Source: Phycisphaerae bacterium
GTDB taxonomy: Bacteria > Planctomycetota > Phycisphaerae > UBA1845
Assembly (NCBI GenBank): GCA_021604825.1
Contig: BQJS01000043.1
Location: 1-25,936, forward strand
Length of the DNA stretch: 25,936 nt
Direction: 5' to 3'
The position numbers and the translations under genes were made by a program. The notes beneath the pieces were generated by a model that was not told where the DNA came from, made no database searches, and worked only from the letters and a program-made list of their open reading frames with translations. Shown here one piece after another: positions 8,538 to 17,258 of this stretch (position 1 is its first letter; each line of letters begins with the position of its first letter).

Positions 8538-9161
8538 GAATGAATTCTCCAGAGGTCAATTCAGAAACGCGGCGTTTTCCCGACGCGCAAAACGTTGAAT
8601 AACAATCACGATACCCCTGGTCAAGCAGGCACGCTACGGTTCGTTTGAATTCGACTTGGGCGACGCTGTGATCTGGGGAATCCTTGGGAATCTGAATATT
8701 CAGGACAAGCGAATACGCTTTCGCGTCAAGCGTGACTCGTCGCAGGGGGGCCTGGGGGCAACGGGGCACGCAATCAGAGCACGCCACTTCGGGAAGGGCA
8801 GTCTTCGAGAGGCTGTAAGGGTGCGATGGAATCTATTCCCGTTATCGGTAACTGAGCGGCATACCAGATTCTGGTTGTGTTCCAGATTTTTATTGGCATC
8901 CGAAAAATCGCGGATAGATGGTCCCACCTCATTCGTATAGTTCAGTGGACAAGCGAATCGCGGTGGGGAGCGAACGATTGAGGGTCACAGGGTGACACTT
9001 CCATCGCGTCGAGAATCACTGCGCCCAGAGCTTCCGCGCTCGCGATTCAGTAAAGTCTTGCGCGAATTGTGGATCAGTGACCGTGGCGGAAATCGTCGCC
9101 AAAAAACTCTAGAAAACGTCAATCTCTCAAAGTCCCATAAACGAAGGAGGAGGTAACGAAG
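8538..9161. other. 624-bp divergent intergenic region between the peptidase and the PEP-CTERM pair
   Basis: No reading frame here looks like a gene: the longest (8656-8940, plus) lacks a ribosome-binding site and any family feature. The region must contain the promoters of the two divergent units, but I could not fix either. Features seen are a 13-bp dyad GTCAC-AGG-GTGAC at 8984-8996 (possible operator) and a very strong ribosome-binding site, AGGAGGAGGT, at 9145-9153 just before the first PEP-CTERM gene. The GAAAC/CGTC promoter motif of the 20.3-kb region is not present. Confidence 0.5.
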
Positions 9162-9854
9162 ATGGAATCCATTCGAAGGAAAAGAACAAGTCATCGCCCA
9201 AATGCGTCGATTGCGGCTGCGATGGTTCTTGTGGCGCTCGGGCTCATCACCAGTACCGCTCAAGCCACCATTGTCACGCAAACCATCCCGTTTGATCACA
9301 CTGGAGGGCTGTTCCCGCAATTCACGATTGATTACTTCGATACGATGGGTGGAAGCCGCATGCTGACCGGCGTAACGATCGAATTAGACGGCGTCGCCGA
9401 TCTGGACGTCAGCGCAGAGAACCTCTCGAATACGCCCGCCAATGGTTGGTTCCTCGACGCGGCCATCTTGCCCCGATTTGAGTTGCTCAATGCAGAAAAG
9501 ACGAGTTTCGGAATTGGTGCCTCTCCCTATCCATTGTTTTCAGCGAACTTAGCTGCGTCCGACGGAGAAGAGGGGAGCGGTCCGGATTTCATTCAATTCC
9601 CAACGGGCTCGGTCAACCTCCACGGTGACATTGACTTGAATCCGATCGATTTCGGCATATTCGAGGGTGCGGGATCCGTAGACGCGATGCTCGCATTGCC
9701 ACTTAGCTTCGCAATCCCGCCCTTGCTTGTTGACTTCTCAACAGATCGTCACGAGGTGGGCTCACTCGTCGTCACATACGAATACGTTCCAGAACCATCA
9801 ACGCTCGCTCTGCTCTCGATAGGTGGAACGTTGTTGGTTCGGCGGAAGAGGTAG
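9162..9854 (+). CDS. PEP-CTERM secreted protein (choice-of-anchor E-like)
   Basis: A 230-residue exported protein. Residues 1-35 form a signal peptide with a long basic start and a hydrophobic core ending TSTAQA. The C-terminus is a textbook PEP-CTERM sorting tag: VPEPSTLALL, a hydrophobic helix, then RRKR. Exosortase removes such tags in organisms that have it; no exosortase gene is in the window. The mature part is beta-rich, with FPQFTIDYFDTMGGSRMLTG near its start, recalling the choice-of-anchor E domain (a small FDxxxG...LTGV motif). The start is fixed by AGGAGGAGGT 8 nt upstream. It is about 40% similar by eye to the next gene. Function beyond cell-surface or matrix localisation is unknown. 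Confidence 0.88.
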   Translation: MESIRRKRTSHRPNASIAAAMVLVALGLITSTAQATIVTQTIPFDHTGGLFPQFTIDYFDTMGGSRMLTGVTIELDGVADLDVSAENLSNTPANGWFLDAAILPRFELLNAEKTSFGIGASPYPLFSANLAASDGEEGSGPDFIQFPTGSVNLHGDIDLNPIDFGIFEGAGSVDAMLALPLSFAIPPLLVDFSTDRHEVGSLVVTYEYVPEPSTLALLSIGGTLLVRRKR

Positions 9855-9912
9855 GCTTGATTAAATTTTGGCTCTCAATTTTCTCAATGAGATATTTCGG
9901 AGGATAAGAACA

Positions 9913-10599
9913 ATGATTCAACCATGTAAACGAACAGCCGTCGCAACGCTGGCCGGACTCGCAGCGATTCTCACAGCATCATCGGTCAATGCGGATATCC
10001 AAACGCAGGTCATCCCACTAAGTCATGTCGAAGGCGACGGGTTCCCTACGTTTTCATTTGATTTGTTTGATACGATGGGTGGCACGCGCACCCTGACCGG
10101 TGTGAACTTGACTTTGGACGCAACATCGACCCTTGAAGTATTCACTGAAAACCTGGGCAGTCAGCCGATTAACAATTGGGATTTTGATTTCGCAGTTTTG
10201 CCTTTGTTTGAAATCCTCGGCGTCAAGAAGGCGTCGTTTCCCTTTGAGGGCGCTCCCTATCCCACGGTGACGCTCAATCTCGACGCCGCTGACGGCGTTC
10301 AAGGAAGTGGACCGGATTATGCGCACATTCCTGAACGCTCGATCAGTCTTGACGATAGCGTAGACGTCAACACCTTTGAGATCTTCAATTTTGAAGGCGT
10401 GGGGACGGTTGACGCTTTTGTCGGCCTGCCATTCCTAATCCCATTCCCTCCCGGACCAACCGACACCAGTTGGATTCGCAGTGAAACCGGCACGCTGACC
10501 ATCACTTATGATTATGTGCCGGAGCCTTCCGCGATCGCACTGTTGGGAGGCGGGGCTGCCTTGGCTCTGCGGCGTCGCCGATCCAACGGTCAAGCGTAG
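9913..10599 (+). CDS. PEP-CTERM secreted protein, paralogue of the preceding gene
   Basis: A 228-residue protein with a signal peptide (MIQPCKRTAVATLAGLAAIL...VNA) and a C-terminal VPEPSAIALL tag, hydrophobic helix and RRRR. It shares with its neighbour the segments FDTMGGxRxLTGV, SFxxxGAPYP, GSGPD and the final TYxYVPEPS, so the pair arose by tandem duplication. The start at 9913 is chosen because GGAGG (9899-9903) sits 9 nt upstream; the frame could extend to a TTG at 9868 but that would bury the signal peptide. It lies 58 bp after the first gene and is followed by a strong terminator, so the two form one operon. Confidence 0.88.
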   Translation: MIQPCKRTAVATLAGLAAILTASSVNADIQTQVIPLSHVEGDGFPTFSFDLFDTMGGTRTLTGVNLTLDATSTLEVFTENLGSQPINNWDFDFAVLPLFEILGVKKASFPFEGAPYPTVTLNLDAADGVQGSGPDYAHIPERSISLDDSVDVNTFEIFNFEGVGTVDAFVGLPFLIPFPPGPTDTSWIRSETGTLTITYDYVPEPSAIALLGGGAALALRRRRSNGQA

Positions 10600-10666
10600 T
10601 AGTGGGCCCGTTTAGGGGTTCGCTCCGTCGGTGATTCTCTGAATTGAGTTGCCTGTTTCCCTTTCG

Positions 10667-10714
10667 GCCCCTTCAGGTGTTGCGCACACCCACGCGCCTG
10701 GAGGGGGCTTTTTT
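10667..10714 (+). terminator. Intrinsic terminator of the PEP-CTERM operon
   Basis: A GC-rich hairpin has GCCCCTTC (from 10667) pairing with the GGAGGGGGC side (ending 10708), extended inward by AGGTG pairing with CGCCT with one bulged base. It is followed at once by TTTTTT (10709-10714). It stands 67 bp after the stop codon of the second PEP-CTERM gene and just before the 3' end of the convergent kinase gene. Confidence 0.85.
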
Positions 10715-10723
10715 GCGAATTTT

Positions 10724-13291
10724 CTAACGCGTCAAATCTTGAATACGCTCGGTGTTCTCGGGTTGGTTCAATCGATCGTACGCATTGCAAAGAACTCGAG
10801 ACACTTCCGTCACCAAGGTTTTGGTTCGCTCGTTTGCGTCTTCGGGGTGAACGGGCAATGTCTTGGCAATCTTGCAGTATTCGGTAAACAAAGCATCTGC
10901 CCGTTCAATTTCGCCGACTACGACGAGGACACGCGCGGACATCAGCCATGCCGTTGCGCCCTCCGTCCCGATAAGGTTGGGCGTAGGCTGGCCCACAGGA
11001 AAAAGAACGTTTGCAACCTCGAGCATTTTCGTCGCGGCGTCCTGCTTAATCTCCGAATCGGTGCGCGATTCAAGGAGCAATCCTCCAAGGCGACGCGTCA
11101 CGTCGTGATTCTTGGGGAGGTTATTGCAACTGTCGGACCAGCCATTTTCGAGCACTGTCAATGCAGAGGTGGTTTCGCCACAAGCCTGCATGCACAGATA
11201 TTGTCCGATGACGGCGCGATAATATGCGTGATGCCCGAGCCCGAGTGCCTTCCCGCGAAATCGCCGAGCATCGTTCATAACCTCGATTGCTTCATCACAA
11301 TGACCGGAGGCCTGCAAAACCTGCCCAAGCCGAATCATGGTTGAACAGGTATGCGGATGATCAATGCCGAATCGTTTCTGTCGATAGCGAACGGCTTCGC
11401 GCAAGAGTTCCTCGGCCTCTTGTAGCGACCCTTTGAGCAGCAAGACTTCACCTAGAATCGACTGCGCTTCGGATAGCATGGGATCTGTTTGATCGCTGTA
11501 TGACATAATTACACCGCGCAATGTCGTTTCGGCTTGATTCAACTCACGCAATTCGAGGTACAGATACGCCAACCCGATCGCTGCGTTTTGAGTTACGCGA
11601 TCTTCGGGGCCGATCGTTTCCAGAAGCACGTTGTACGACTGCAACGTAATGTTGCGCGCTTCACGAAGCCGCCCGGTTTCCTTGATCACCGAAGCGACTT
11701 CAAGTTGGATTCTCGCGGTCATTGGATCGCTGGCACCCAGTGTTTTTGTCGACGCGCGTTGGGCTTCTTCCAAAATGCGCAGCGCTTCTTCGAGGCGGCC
11801 GGCTTCGTTGAGCACGCCGCCGAGTTCCTTCATGAGATTGAGTGTTTCGAAGATCGACGCGTCGCCGCTCTCTTTGGTCAACGCCAAGGCGCGCTTGAAA
11901 TGGGCCGTCGCAGTGTCGAAATCTCCGACACCTTGGTATGCATTACCTAAGGAAAGATGCATGCCAGCTTGGGCTTTCAGCGAACTCGGTGGATCGTCAT
12001 TCAGGCGGTTCGCAGCCGCATTGAGGACATCCACGACTTTGACGTCTGGGCCCTGACGACCGTAACCAGGAGCGGACAACACTTCCATGATGAAGGTGGT
12101 CACTTCTCGGGCCATCGCTTCGTTGGCCACCGCTTTCTTGGCTTCGACAACAGCCATTTCGCGGGCTCGATTCGCCTCGATCGTTTTCCATGCCATCCCG
12201 ACCACACCAAAGATCAGCGCCATGAATGCCAACGCGACGCCAAATGCCAGCCCCTTGTTGCGCTGGATGTGTTTGCTCATTCGATAGGACAAGCTTGACG
12301 GTTTCGCAAGAACCGGTTCGCCGTCGAGGTAGCGCTTCAAATCGTCAGCAAATTCAGAAACGCTCGCGTAACGTCGCTCTTGCTCTTTCGCCATCGCCTT
12401 CGCTGCAATGACCTCAAGATCGCCAGCCAATTCTGGGTTGTGATCGCAAAGCTTGGGCGGATCGCTATTTAGAATGATTTGTGCAGCTTGTGGGAACTTC
12501 AAGCCCGTCACATCAAACGGCATACTGTTGCTCAACAGGCGATAGAGAATTACACCAAGGGCGTAGATGTCGGCTCGAGTGTTGACGGAGTATGGATCAC
12601 CACTGAGTTGCTCCGGACTCATGAACGGGAGCGTGCCAATAATTTCGCCAATTCCCGTCAAGAGCGAGGTGTGTTGCGCGTCGTGACTCAGCGCCCGGGC
12701 TAACCCAAAGTCAAGGATTTTGGCATTGCCGTCATCGGTGACAATGATGTTGCTGGGTTTGAGATCTCGATGAATGATGCCCATTCGATGGGCGTGCGCA
12801 ACCGCATCACAGATGGACAGGAAAATGCGAATCCGGTGTGTCGTGCGCAGCCCGCGCTCGTCGACAAATTGGGTAACCGGTTTCCCGGCGACGTATTCCA
12901 TGGCAATGAAGGCTTGATCGCCATAGGGCGTCGCCGCGATGCCGGCTTCAAAGATCTGAGCGATTCCTGGATGTTGCACTCGGGCGAGAAACTCTGCTTC
13001 CTGAAGCAGTCGACCGCGTGTACGTGGGGCCGATAACTCGGGACGTACGATTTTGATCGCAACTTCGCGTTTCGGAAATTCCTGCTCGGCGAGAAAGACG
13101 GTTCCCAGTCCGCCCGCACCGAGGCGCCGCGTCAATGCGTATTCACCGATGCGATCGATCGCGGGGCGATCAGAGTCGGCCCTGGTGGCATCGCTTGTGG
13201 ATTCTCCCAGCTTTGGGTCGTCGGAATCATTTGCGATGCCCGCAAGGGTTTGATCAAGAATCCGCCGCGCACTTTCTGAATCAAGATACAT
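10724..13291 (-). CDS. Membrane-anchored Ser/Thr protein kinase (PknB-like) with TPR domain
   Basis: An 855-residue protein. The N-terminal 50 residues are a charged lead-in. The kinase domain spans about 49-325: Gly-rich loop GAGGLGTV (58-65), catalytic Lys in VAIKIV (Lys80), HRDLKPSN (174-181), DFGLA (194-198), SPEQ in place of APE (225-228) and a DIYALGVIL helix. All catalytic residues are present, so it should be active. A single membrane helix follows (347-369, GLAFGVALAFMALIFGVVG), then about 480 residues of 40-42-residue TPRs of the kinesin-light-chain style. This puts the kinase in the cytoplasm and the TPRs on the far side of the membrane. The start at 13291 has AAGGA 8 nt upstream and is preferred to the longer frame from 13354. 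The divergent ECF sigma factor is a likely partner. Confidence 0.92.
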   Translation of the reverse strand: MYLDSESARRILDQTLAGIANDSDDPKLGESTSDATRADSDRPAIDRIGEYALTRRLGAGGLGTVFLAEQEFPKREVAIKIVRPELSAPRTRGRLLQEAEFLARVQHPGIAQIFEAGIAATPYGDQAFIAMEYVAGKPVTQFVDERGLRTTHRIRIFLSICDAVAHAHRMGIIHRDLKPSNIIVTDDGNAKILDFGLARALSHDAQHTSLLTGIGEIIGTLPFMSPEQLSGDPYSVNTRADIYALGVILYRLLSNSMPFDVTGLKFPQAAQIILNSDPPKLCDHNPELAGDLEVIAAKAMAKEQERRYASVSEFADDLKRYLDGEPVLAKPSSLSYRMSKHIQRNKGLAFGVALAFMALIFGVVGMAWKTIEANRAREMAVVEAKKAVANEAMAREVTTFIMEVLSAPGYGRQGPDVKVVDVLNAAANRLNDDPPSSLKAQAGMHLSLGNAYQGVGDFDTATAHFKRALALTKESGDASIFETLNLMKELGGVLNEAGRLEEALRILEEAQRASTKTLGASDPMTARIQLEVASVIKETGRLREARNITLQSYNVLLETIGPEDRVTQNAAIGLAYLYLELRELNQAETTLRGVIMSYSDQTDPMLSEAQSILGEVLLLKGSLQEAEELLREAVRYRQKRFGIDHPHTCSTMIRLGQVLQASGHCDEAIEVMNDARRFRGKALGLGHHAYYRAVIGQYLCMQACGETTSALTVLENGWSDSCNNLPKNHDVTRRLGGLLLESRTDSEIKQDAATKMLEVANVLFPVGQPTPNLIGTEGATAWLMSARVLVVVGEIERADALFTEYCKIAKTLPVHPEDANERTKTLVTEVSRVLCNAYDRLNQPENTERIQDLTR

Positions 13292-13452
13292 GCCGATAAT
13301 CCTTGCCCTGACAAAGGTTTCAATAAAATATACGAAGAAAGTCGGGTGAATCATCTGCCGTTTGTTATTTTGTGGTTCTGACGCACTTGTAGCTATTTGT
13401 CAGCGATGGTCGCCGGTTTTTTGAAACGCCAAATTCTAATCCTGCACCCGCC
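13292..13452. promoter_or_regulatory. Divergent intergenic region between the kinase and its sigma factor
   Basis: This 161-bp AT-rich spacer must carry both start sites. Reading toward the kinase, TATATTTTATT about 40 bp before its start could be a -10 element, but I could not pair it with a clear -35. The sigma-gene side has no recognisable Shine-Dalgarno sequence. The motif shared by the two arms at 20.2-20.4 kb is absent. Confidence 0.4.
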
Positions 13453-14226
13453 ATGTCCAAGAATACAAATGATCCAGAAGCCGGCCGAAATCGAACGAAT
13501 CCGGTGAGTTCGCGTGATTCAGCCGCTCGGTTCATCACGACAAATTGGTCAATGATTCTTGAAGCTGGCAAGGGTGGTGACGAATTAGCCGATCTGTTGC
13601 AGATGTATTGGGCCCCCATATACGCATTCCTTCGCCGACGTGGTAATCAGCCCGATGTCGCGTGTGACCTGACGCAGGACTTCATCGCCGAGGTTGTACT
13701 TCAGCGCGACTTGGTGAACCGTGCTCGAAAGGATCGCGGTCGTTTTCGTACATTTCTGCTGACTGCGCTTAGCAACTATGTCATCGACCATTCGCGGTCC
13801 CGACAAGCCAAATCAATACGAAGAACACGCTTGATTCCACCGGACGAGATGGAACACGTATTGGGTGAGCAGTTCAACGAGCAGGACCCTGCTGACGCCT
13901 TCGATCGGCGGTGGGCCACAAGTATCATGGAGAACACAATCCGCCAACTCGAAGATGATTGCATGAAAACCGGCCTTGAAAAACATTGGAAGGCCTACGA
14001 ACTTTGGGTGTTAAAGCCCGCCATGGGAAATGATCGCCCGGAAACGCTCAACGATGTCGCAAACGCCGTTGGCGTCGCCACTGCGAAGGAAGTGTCGATT
14101 TTGCTACACGCCGTCAAACGCCGATTCGTTCGAACACTGCGGCAAGTTGTCGGGCAAACACTTGCAGACCCCAAGGAAATCGACGCGGAAATCATGTCCA
14201 TCAAGCGGATTCTTTTAGGCGACTAG
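13453..14226 (+). CDS. ECF-like RNA polymerase sigma factor of the planctomycete kinase-associated type
   Basis: A 257-residue protein. After a polar N-terminus, FITTNWSMILEA (27-38) and YWAPIYAFLRRRG (52-64) match the opening of the planctomycete sigma-70-like family usually found beside Ser/Thr kinases. The sigma-2 region continues with DLTQDFIAEVV and RGRFRTFLLTALSNYVIDH (95-113). A long divergent linker (125-195) precedes a helix-turn-helix sigma-4-like region (198-232: LNDVANAVGVATAKEVS...LHAVKRRFVRTLR). It would direct RNA polymerase to its own promoters under control of a kinase or another signal. It is divergent from the TPR kinase gene, the common arrangement for this group. No Shine-Dalgarno sequence precedes the ATG. 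Target genes are not known. Confidence 0.85.
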   Translation: MSKNTNDPEAGRNRTNPVSSRDSAARFITTNWSMILEAGKGGDELADLLQMYWAPIYAFLRRRGNQPDVACDLTQDFIAEVVLQRDLVNRARKDRGRFRTFLLTALSNYVIDHSRSRQAKSIRRTRLIPPDEMEHVLGEQFNEQDPADAFDRRWATSIMENTIRQLEDDCMKTGLEKHWKAYELWVLKPAMGNDRPETLNDVANAVGVATAKEVSILLHAVKRRFVRTLRQVVGQTLADPKEIDAEIMSIKRILLGD

Positions 14227-14307
14227 CCGGTTACGTCGTGTTCGCAAGAAACGAGGCAGGGTAATTATGAGAGACTTGAACGGGCGTTGCCAGAATGCGT
14301 AATATCA
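14227..14307. other. Short convergent spacer, no terminator recognised
   Basis: These 81 bp separate the convergent sigma-factor gene and the 968-residue CsgG-like gene. No GC-rich hairpin with a U-tract is visible for either strand. Confidence 0.4.
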
Positions 14308-17214
14308 CTATCGCGGCTTGGATGGCGCACGCCAAGTGCTCCATGGGTCGACCTGCTCACTGCCGTCGGGCAACTTTATGTTGTCGATCGCTTCATCGTA
14401 TGGCGTCCATGATTCTTCGGGAGGAAGTGTAACTTTGTAGACGTCGTGCATCCCCAACATCACCAGTCCGAATGCATGGGAATGAACGAGTTTCGTGCCT
14501 TCGACTGGCAAATCCCGTTGGATATTGTTGACCAATGCATGAATTTCACCGGTCCCCAAGTTGACCGCGGTCCAATGAGGCGCGTTGTCGCCCGTGGTTC
14601 TAAGGACGTGCAACCAATCTTCATGAATCGTCGCGGACTTGGCTGAAGTTTGCCAGCTACCCAGCACGCTGTTGAGGCCCGAGCCGTAGCGCAACCACCC
14701 ATAGTCGGCGAATAGTCGCGCCTTATCATCGGGCGAATCTGCCCTGAAGACGGCGTGCGTTCGCGCGGAACCTTCCTGATTTAAGTAACCGGGCAGGATG
14801 TAGTATCCTCCGTCGTGCTCCACACACAAGGCTGGTTCGGGCCAAGTCTTAATGACTGCATTGCGAAACTTGAACGGATGCGACCCCAAGCCGTGACGGC
14901 GAGCCTCGGTAAGAAAATCTGGCAATTCAATATCGGATACCTGCGGTGTCTTGCGAAATAAGCTTGCCGATTCCCTCGCTTTCTGGTCACGGCGGGATGG
15001 CTGTTTAACGCCATAAGTCCAATTGGCATCATTAACTCGAACCAATTGTCGTTCCAGTTTCGCATCGCGCCCCGGAAGGAACGTCCAAAGCTCGCTTGCC
15101 ATTCGTCGCGTTCCAAGTTCACTCAGATCGTGGCGTTCGATCAGAACTTTGCCGGGCGCGTATGGTGTTATGAACTTCATCCCATCGGCATTGCTCTCGG
15201 CAATGATTTTTCCATCCAGATCGAGGACTGCAATCTTGTCGTCTTTGGCGAGCCACAGATTCTCATTATCTGAGACAAGCCGTGGTTCTTTGCACTCAAG
15301 CCAGACCTCCAACGCAAGGTCTTTTGTAACTCGATAAATGCCCCCGCGTGTGACAACATACTCTGAAGCCCTGGGCCCAAGGACCCATTGTTTGACCCAA
15401 TTGCGAGGAGCACCAGGAATCTTCTCGAGAACAGGCATTGGATCCAAGACCTTGGTCACCACATGCGATCGTTTGCCGAGTGCTACTCTAATCTTCTTGC
15501 GACCGAATTCGCGGATACGGTCGACCACCGCTTGGTTCATTTGAATCTCTTCGGCGACTTGCCCCAGCAAGATCTCGAATTCTGATTCGTCCAAATCGAA
15601 CTCAGTTTCCGTTTTCCTTAAGCGGGCTACAAACGGAATTAGTGCAGTGAGGCGTTCAAAACTTGCGGGGCAACAATCTCGTCTGAAGGCTGAATTTTCA
15701 AAAGTCGTTGCCGTTTCACCTCGCATTGCGTTAAGCAAGAGTTTGACGATATGAAACTCATCACCCGGATGACTCGCGAGTTCTTGGAGCAATGACTTTA
15801 TTTCCTGCGGAATAGAATCAACCGATGATTCCTTTGACGACGATTTGCGGAGCCATAACTTGGATGTCAGCAACCTCAAAGTCAAATCACGCGTTTTGGC
15901 ATTCAGCTCTCCAAATTGTCCATCAACAATCCCACGGAGTATACCGCGATACCGCTTCTCAAAGTTGCTGTAGCGCTCGTACACATCGGGATGTTTACGT
16001 TTGATGTTGTTAATGCCGGGCAGATGGCCATGCCCTCGAAACTGATTTAGCGTTACAACGTCTTTGTGGGTGATGGTCTTGCGGCGCACCAGTTCTTCAA
16101 ATGCGTCCAGCGTGTGTTCCATCAGCGACATGCGATAACCGGGGTGTAAGTCGTTACTTTTGCGAGCCGTTCCTGTCACCAATCCATTCCAGGTAAGAAA
16201 AATGAGATTGCGAATTTCCAGGTCATCTGGTTCCAAAAGCGCAGCCGTGCGCAAAAGCGGTAACGCGCTGTCCCACTCGCCAATATGCACTAGCGACAAA
16301 GCATGAGACCTAAGCGCCTCTATTTCGATCGATGCCGTGTCTTTTGACGACATGTCTGCATGTGCAGAGAGAAACTTCGAGAGGATCGAACGCAATGACG
16401 TGGCCAACGTCGCGTCTCCAACCACCGAAATCGTCTCTTGCGCAAGAGTCACCCCCGCTCTTTGCAACTGTAGGTGAATTGTCGTCTGGATTTGAGCGGC
16501 GTCTCGCTTGGTCGTGAATTCTCCGACAATCAGATAGGGCATGCTACGTAGCAACGTGTCACCCGTGAGCTGCGATTCGGTGGTCAACTCGCTGACTTCT
16601 TCCAACGCTACGACGGCGACTCCCGGAAACGTCATTAGCAGTTCCTCGGTAAGCGTTCTTAACGACGATTGCATCGCGCTGTGTTCGAACGTTGGATTGC
16701 GCGACACGAATTGTGGAACGCACAGGATTTTGAGCTCCTTGTTGGAGGCCAGTAGTGCTGCACTTTGGATGCTCTTTAGAATTGCCCGGAGCAGTTCATC
16801 GGGATCTTCGTCGCCCCAAGGTGCACCGCCAGAGGATAAACGCAGTCCTTCGGGCATTGACGCGATGGACCATTCAATGGCCTGTGCCTTGCCGCTTTTG
16901 CGACACGTCAGCAAAATAAGCAGATCTGCGCCGGACACTCGACCAACTTTTTGACGAGCGGCTGTTGCTTTCGCCTCAAAAGCAAGCGCCAAGACCTGCT
17001 CGCCCAAGGTCTGATTCAGATGTTCCCGATCAACGACAGAATGTCCCTTTGCACTCAATTCAGCCGCGAGCAAGTCTGCAACGATGACGCCTGTGTGTTC
17101 CGATCCACTGACAATGATTGCGCAACGGGGTAGCGCGTCCACCGCCAAAACTGTGTTTACAGCCATCACGGCGACGACCGTGGCGAGCAAAGTGAAAAGC
17201 CGAATTGCTGACAT
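14308..17214 (-). CDS. Exported protein with two CsgG/FlgO-like domains, TPR-like helices and a beta-propeller-like C-terminus (paralogue B)
   Basis: A 968-residue protein. Residues 1-27 are a signal peptide (MSAIRLFTLLATVVAVMAVN...VDA). Residues 30-155 resemble the periplasmic CsgG/FlgO fold: a strand CAIIVS, an amphipathic helix, VVDREHLNQTLGEQ (60-73), then GADLLILL (95-102). Residues 161-285 repeat the fold in degenerate form (LKILCVPQF, VALEEVSEL, YLIVGEF). Residues 300-345 look like a TPR (ALSLVHIGEWDSALPLLRTAALLEPDD). A helical middle holds a conserved DCCPASFERL. From about 610 the sequence alternates short beta strands and turns (NLWLAKDDKIAVLDLDGK, DWLHVLRTT, ALVNN) as in a propeller. 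It lies 44 bp downstream of its paralogue at 17259-20147 in the same operon. The fold calls are by eye; the function is unknown. Confidence 0.8.
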   Translation of the reverse strand: MSAIRLFTLLATVVAVMAVNTVLAVDALPRCAIIVSGSEHTGVIVADLLAAELSAKGHSVVDREHLNQTLGEQVLALAFEAKATAARQKVGRVSGADLLILLTCRKSGKAQAIEWSIASMPEGLRLSSGGAPWGDEDPDELLRAILKSIQSAALLASNKELKILCVPQFVSRNPTFEHSAMQSSLRTLTEELLMTFPGVAVVALEEVSELTTESQLTGDTLLRSMPYLIVGEFTTKRDAAQIQTTIHLQLQRAGVTLAQETISVVGDATLATSLRSILSKFLSAHADMSSKDTASIEIEALRSHALSLVHIGEWDSALPLLRTAALLEPDDLEIRNLIFLTWNGLVTGTARKSNDLHPGYRMSLMEHTLDAFEELVRRKTITHKDVVTLNQFRGHGHLPGINNIKRKHPDVYERYSNFEKRYRGILRGIVDGQFGELNAKTRDLTLRLLTSKLWLRKSSSKESSVDSIPQEIKSLLQELASHPGDEFHIVKLLLNAMRGETATTFENSAFRRDCCPASFERLTALIPFVARLRKTETEFDLDESEFEILLGQVAEEIQMNQAVVDRIREFGRKKIRVALGKRSHVVTKVLDPMPVLEKIPGAPRNWVKQWVLGPRASEYVVTRGGIYRVTKDLALEVWLECKEPRLVSDNENLWLAKDDKIAVLDLDGKIIAESNADGMKFITPYAPGKVLIERHDLSELGTRRMASELWTFLPGRDAKLERQLVRVNDANWTYGVKQPSRRDQKARESASLFRKTPQVSDIELPDFLTEARRHGLGSHPFKFRNAVIKTWPEPALCVEHDGGYYILPGYLNQEGSARTHAVFRADSPDDKARLFADYGWLRYGSGLNSVLGSWQTSAKSATIHEDWLHVLRTTGDNAPHWTAVNLGTGEIHALVNNIQRDLPVEGTKLVHSHAFGLVMLGMHDVYKVTLPPEESWTPYDEAIDNIKLPDGSEQVDPWSTWRAPSKPR

Positions 17215-17258
17215 AAATCGAACCTGTTATTGGGTGCCCGACATTTCAGTCGCACGTT

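Noticed and set aside
8656..8940. Possible 94-residue gene in the peptidase/PEP-CTERM spacer
   Set aside because: No ribosome-binding site, no domain or signal, and composition like random translation of the spacer.
9097..9125. CGTCAA upstream of the first PEP-CTERM gene considered as a target of the same sigma factor
   Set aside because: There is no GAAAC-like box at the matching distance upstream.
10649..11344. 231-codon open frame on the plus strand
   Set aside because: It lies antisense to the TPR part of the kinase gene and its first part covers the terminator; it is a shadow of the kinase coding pattern.
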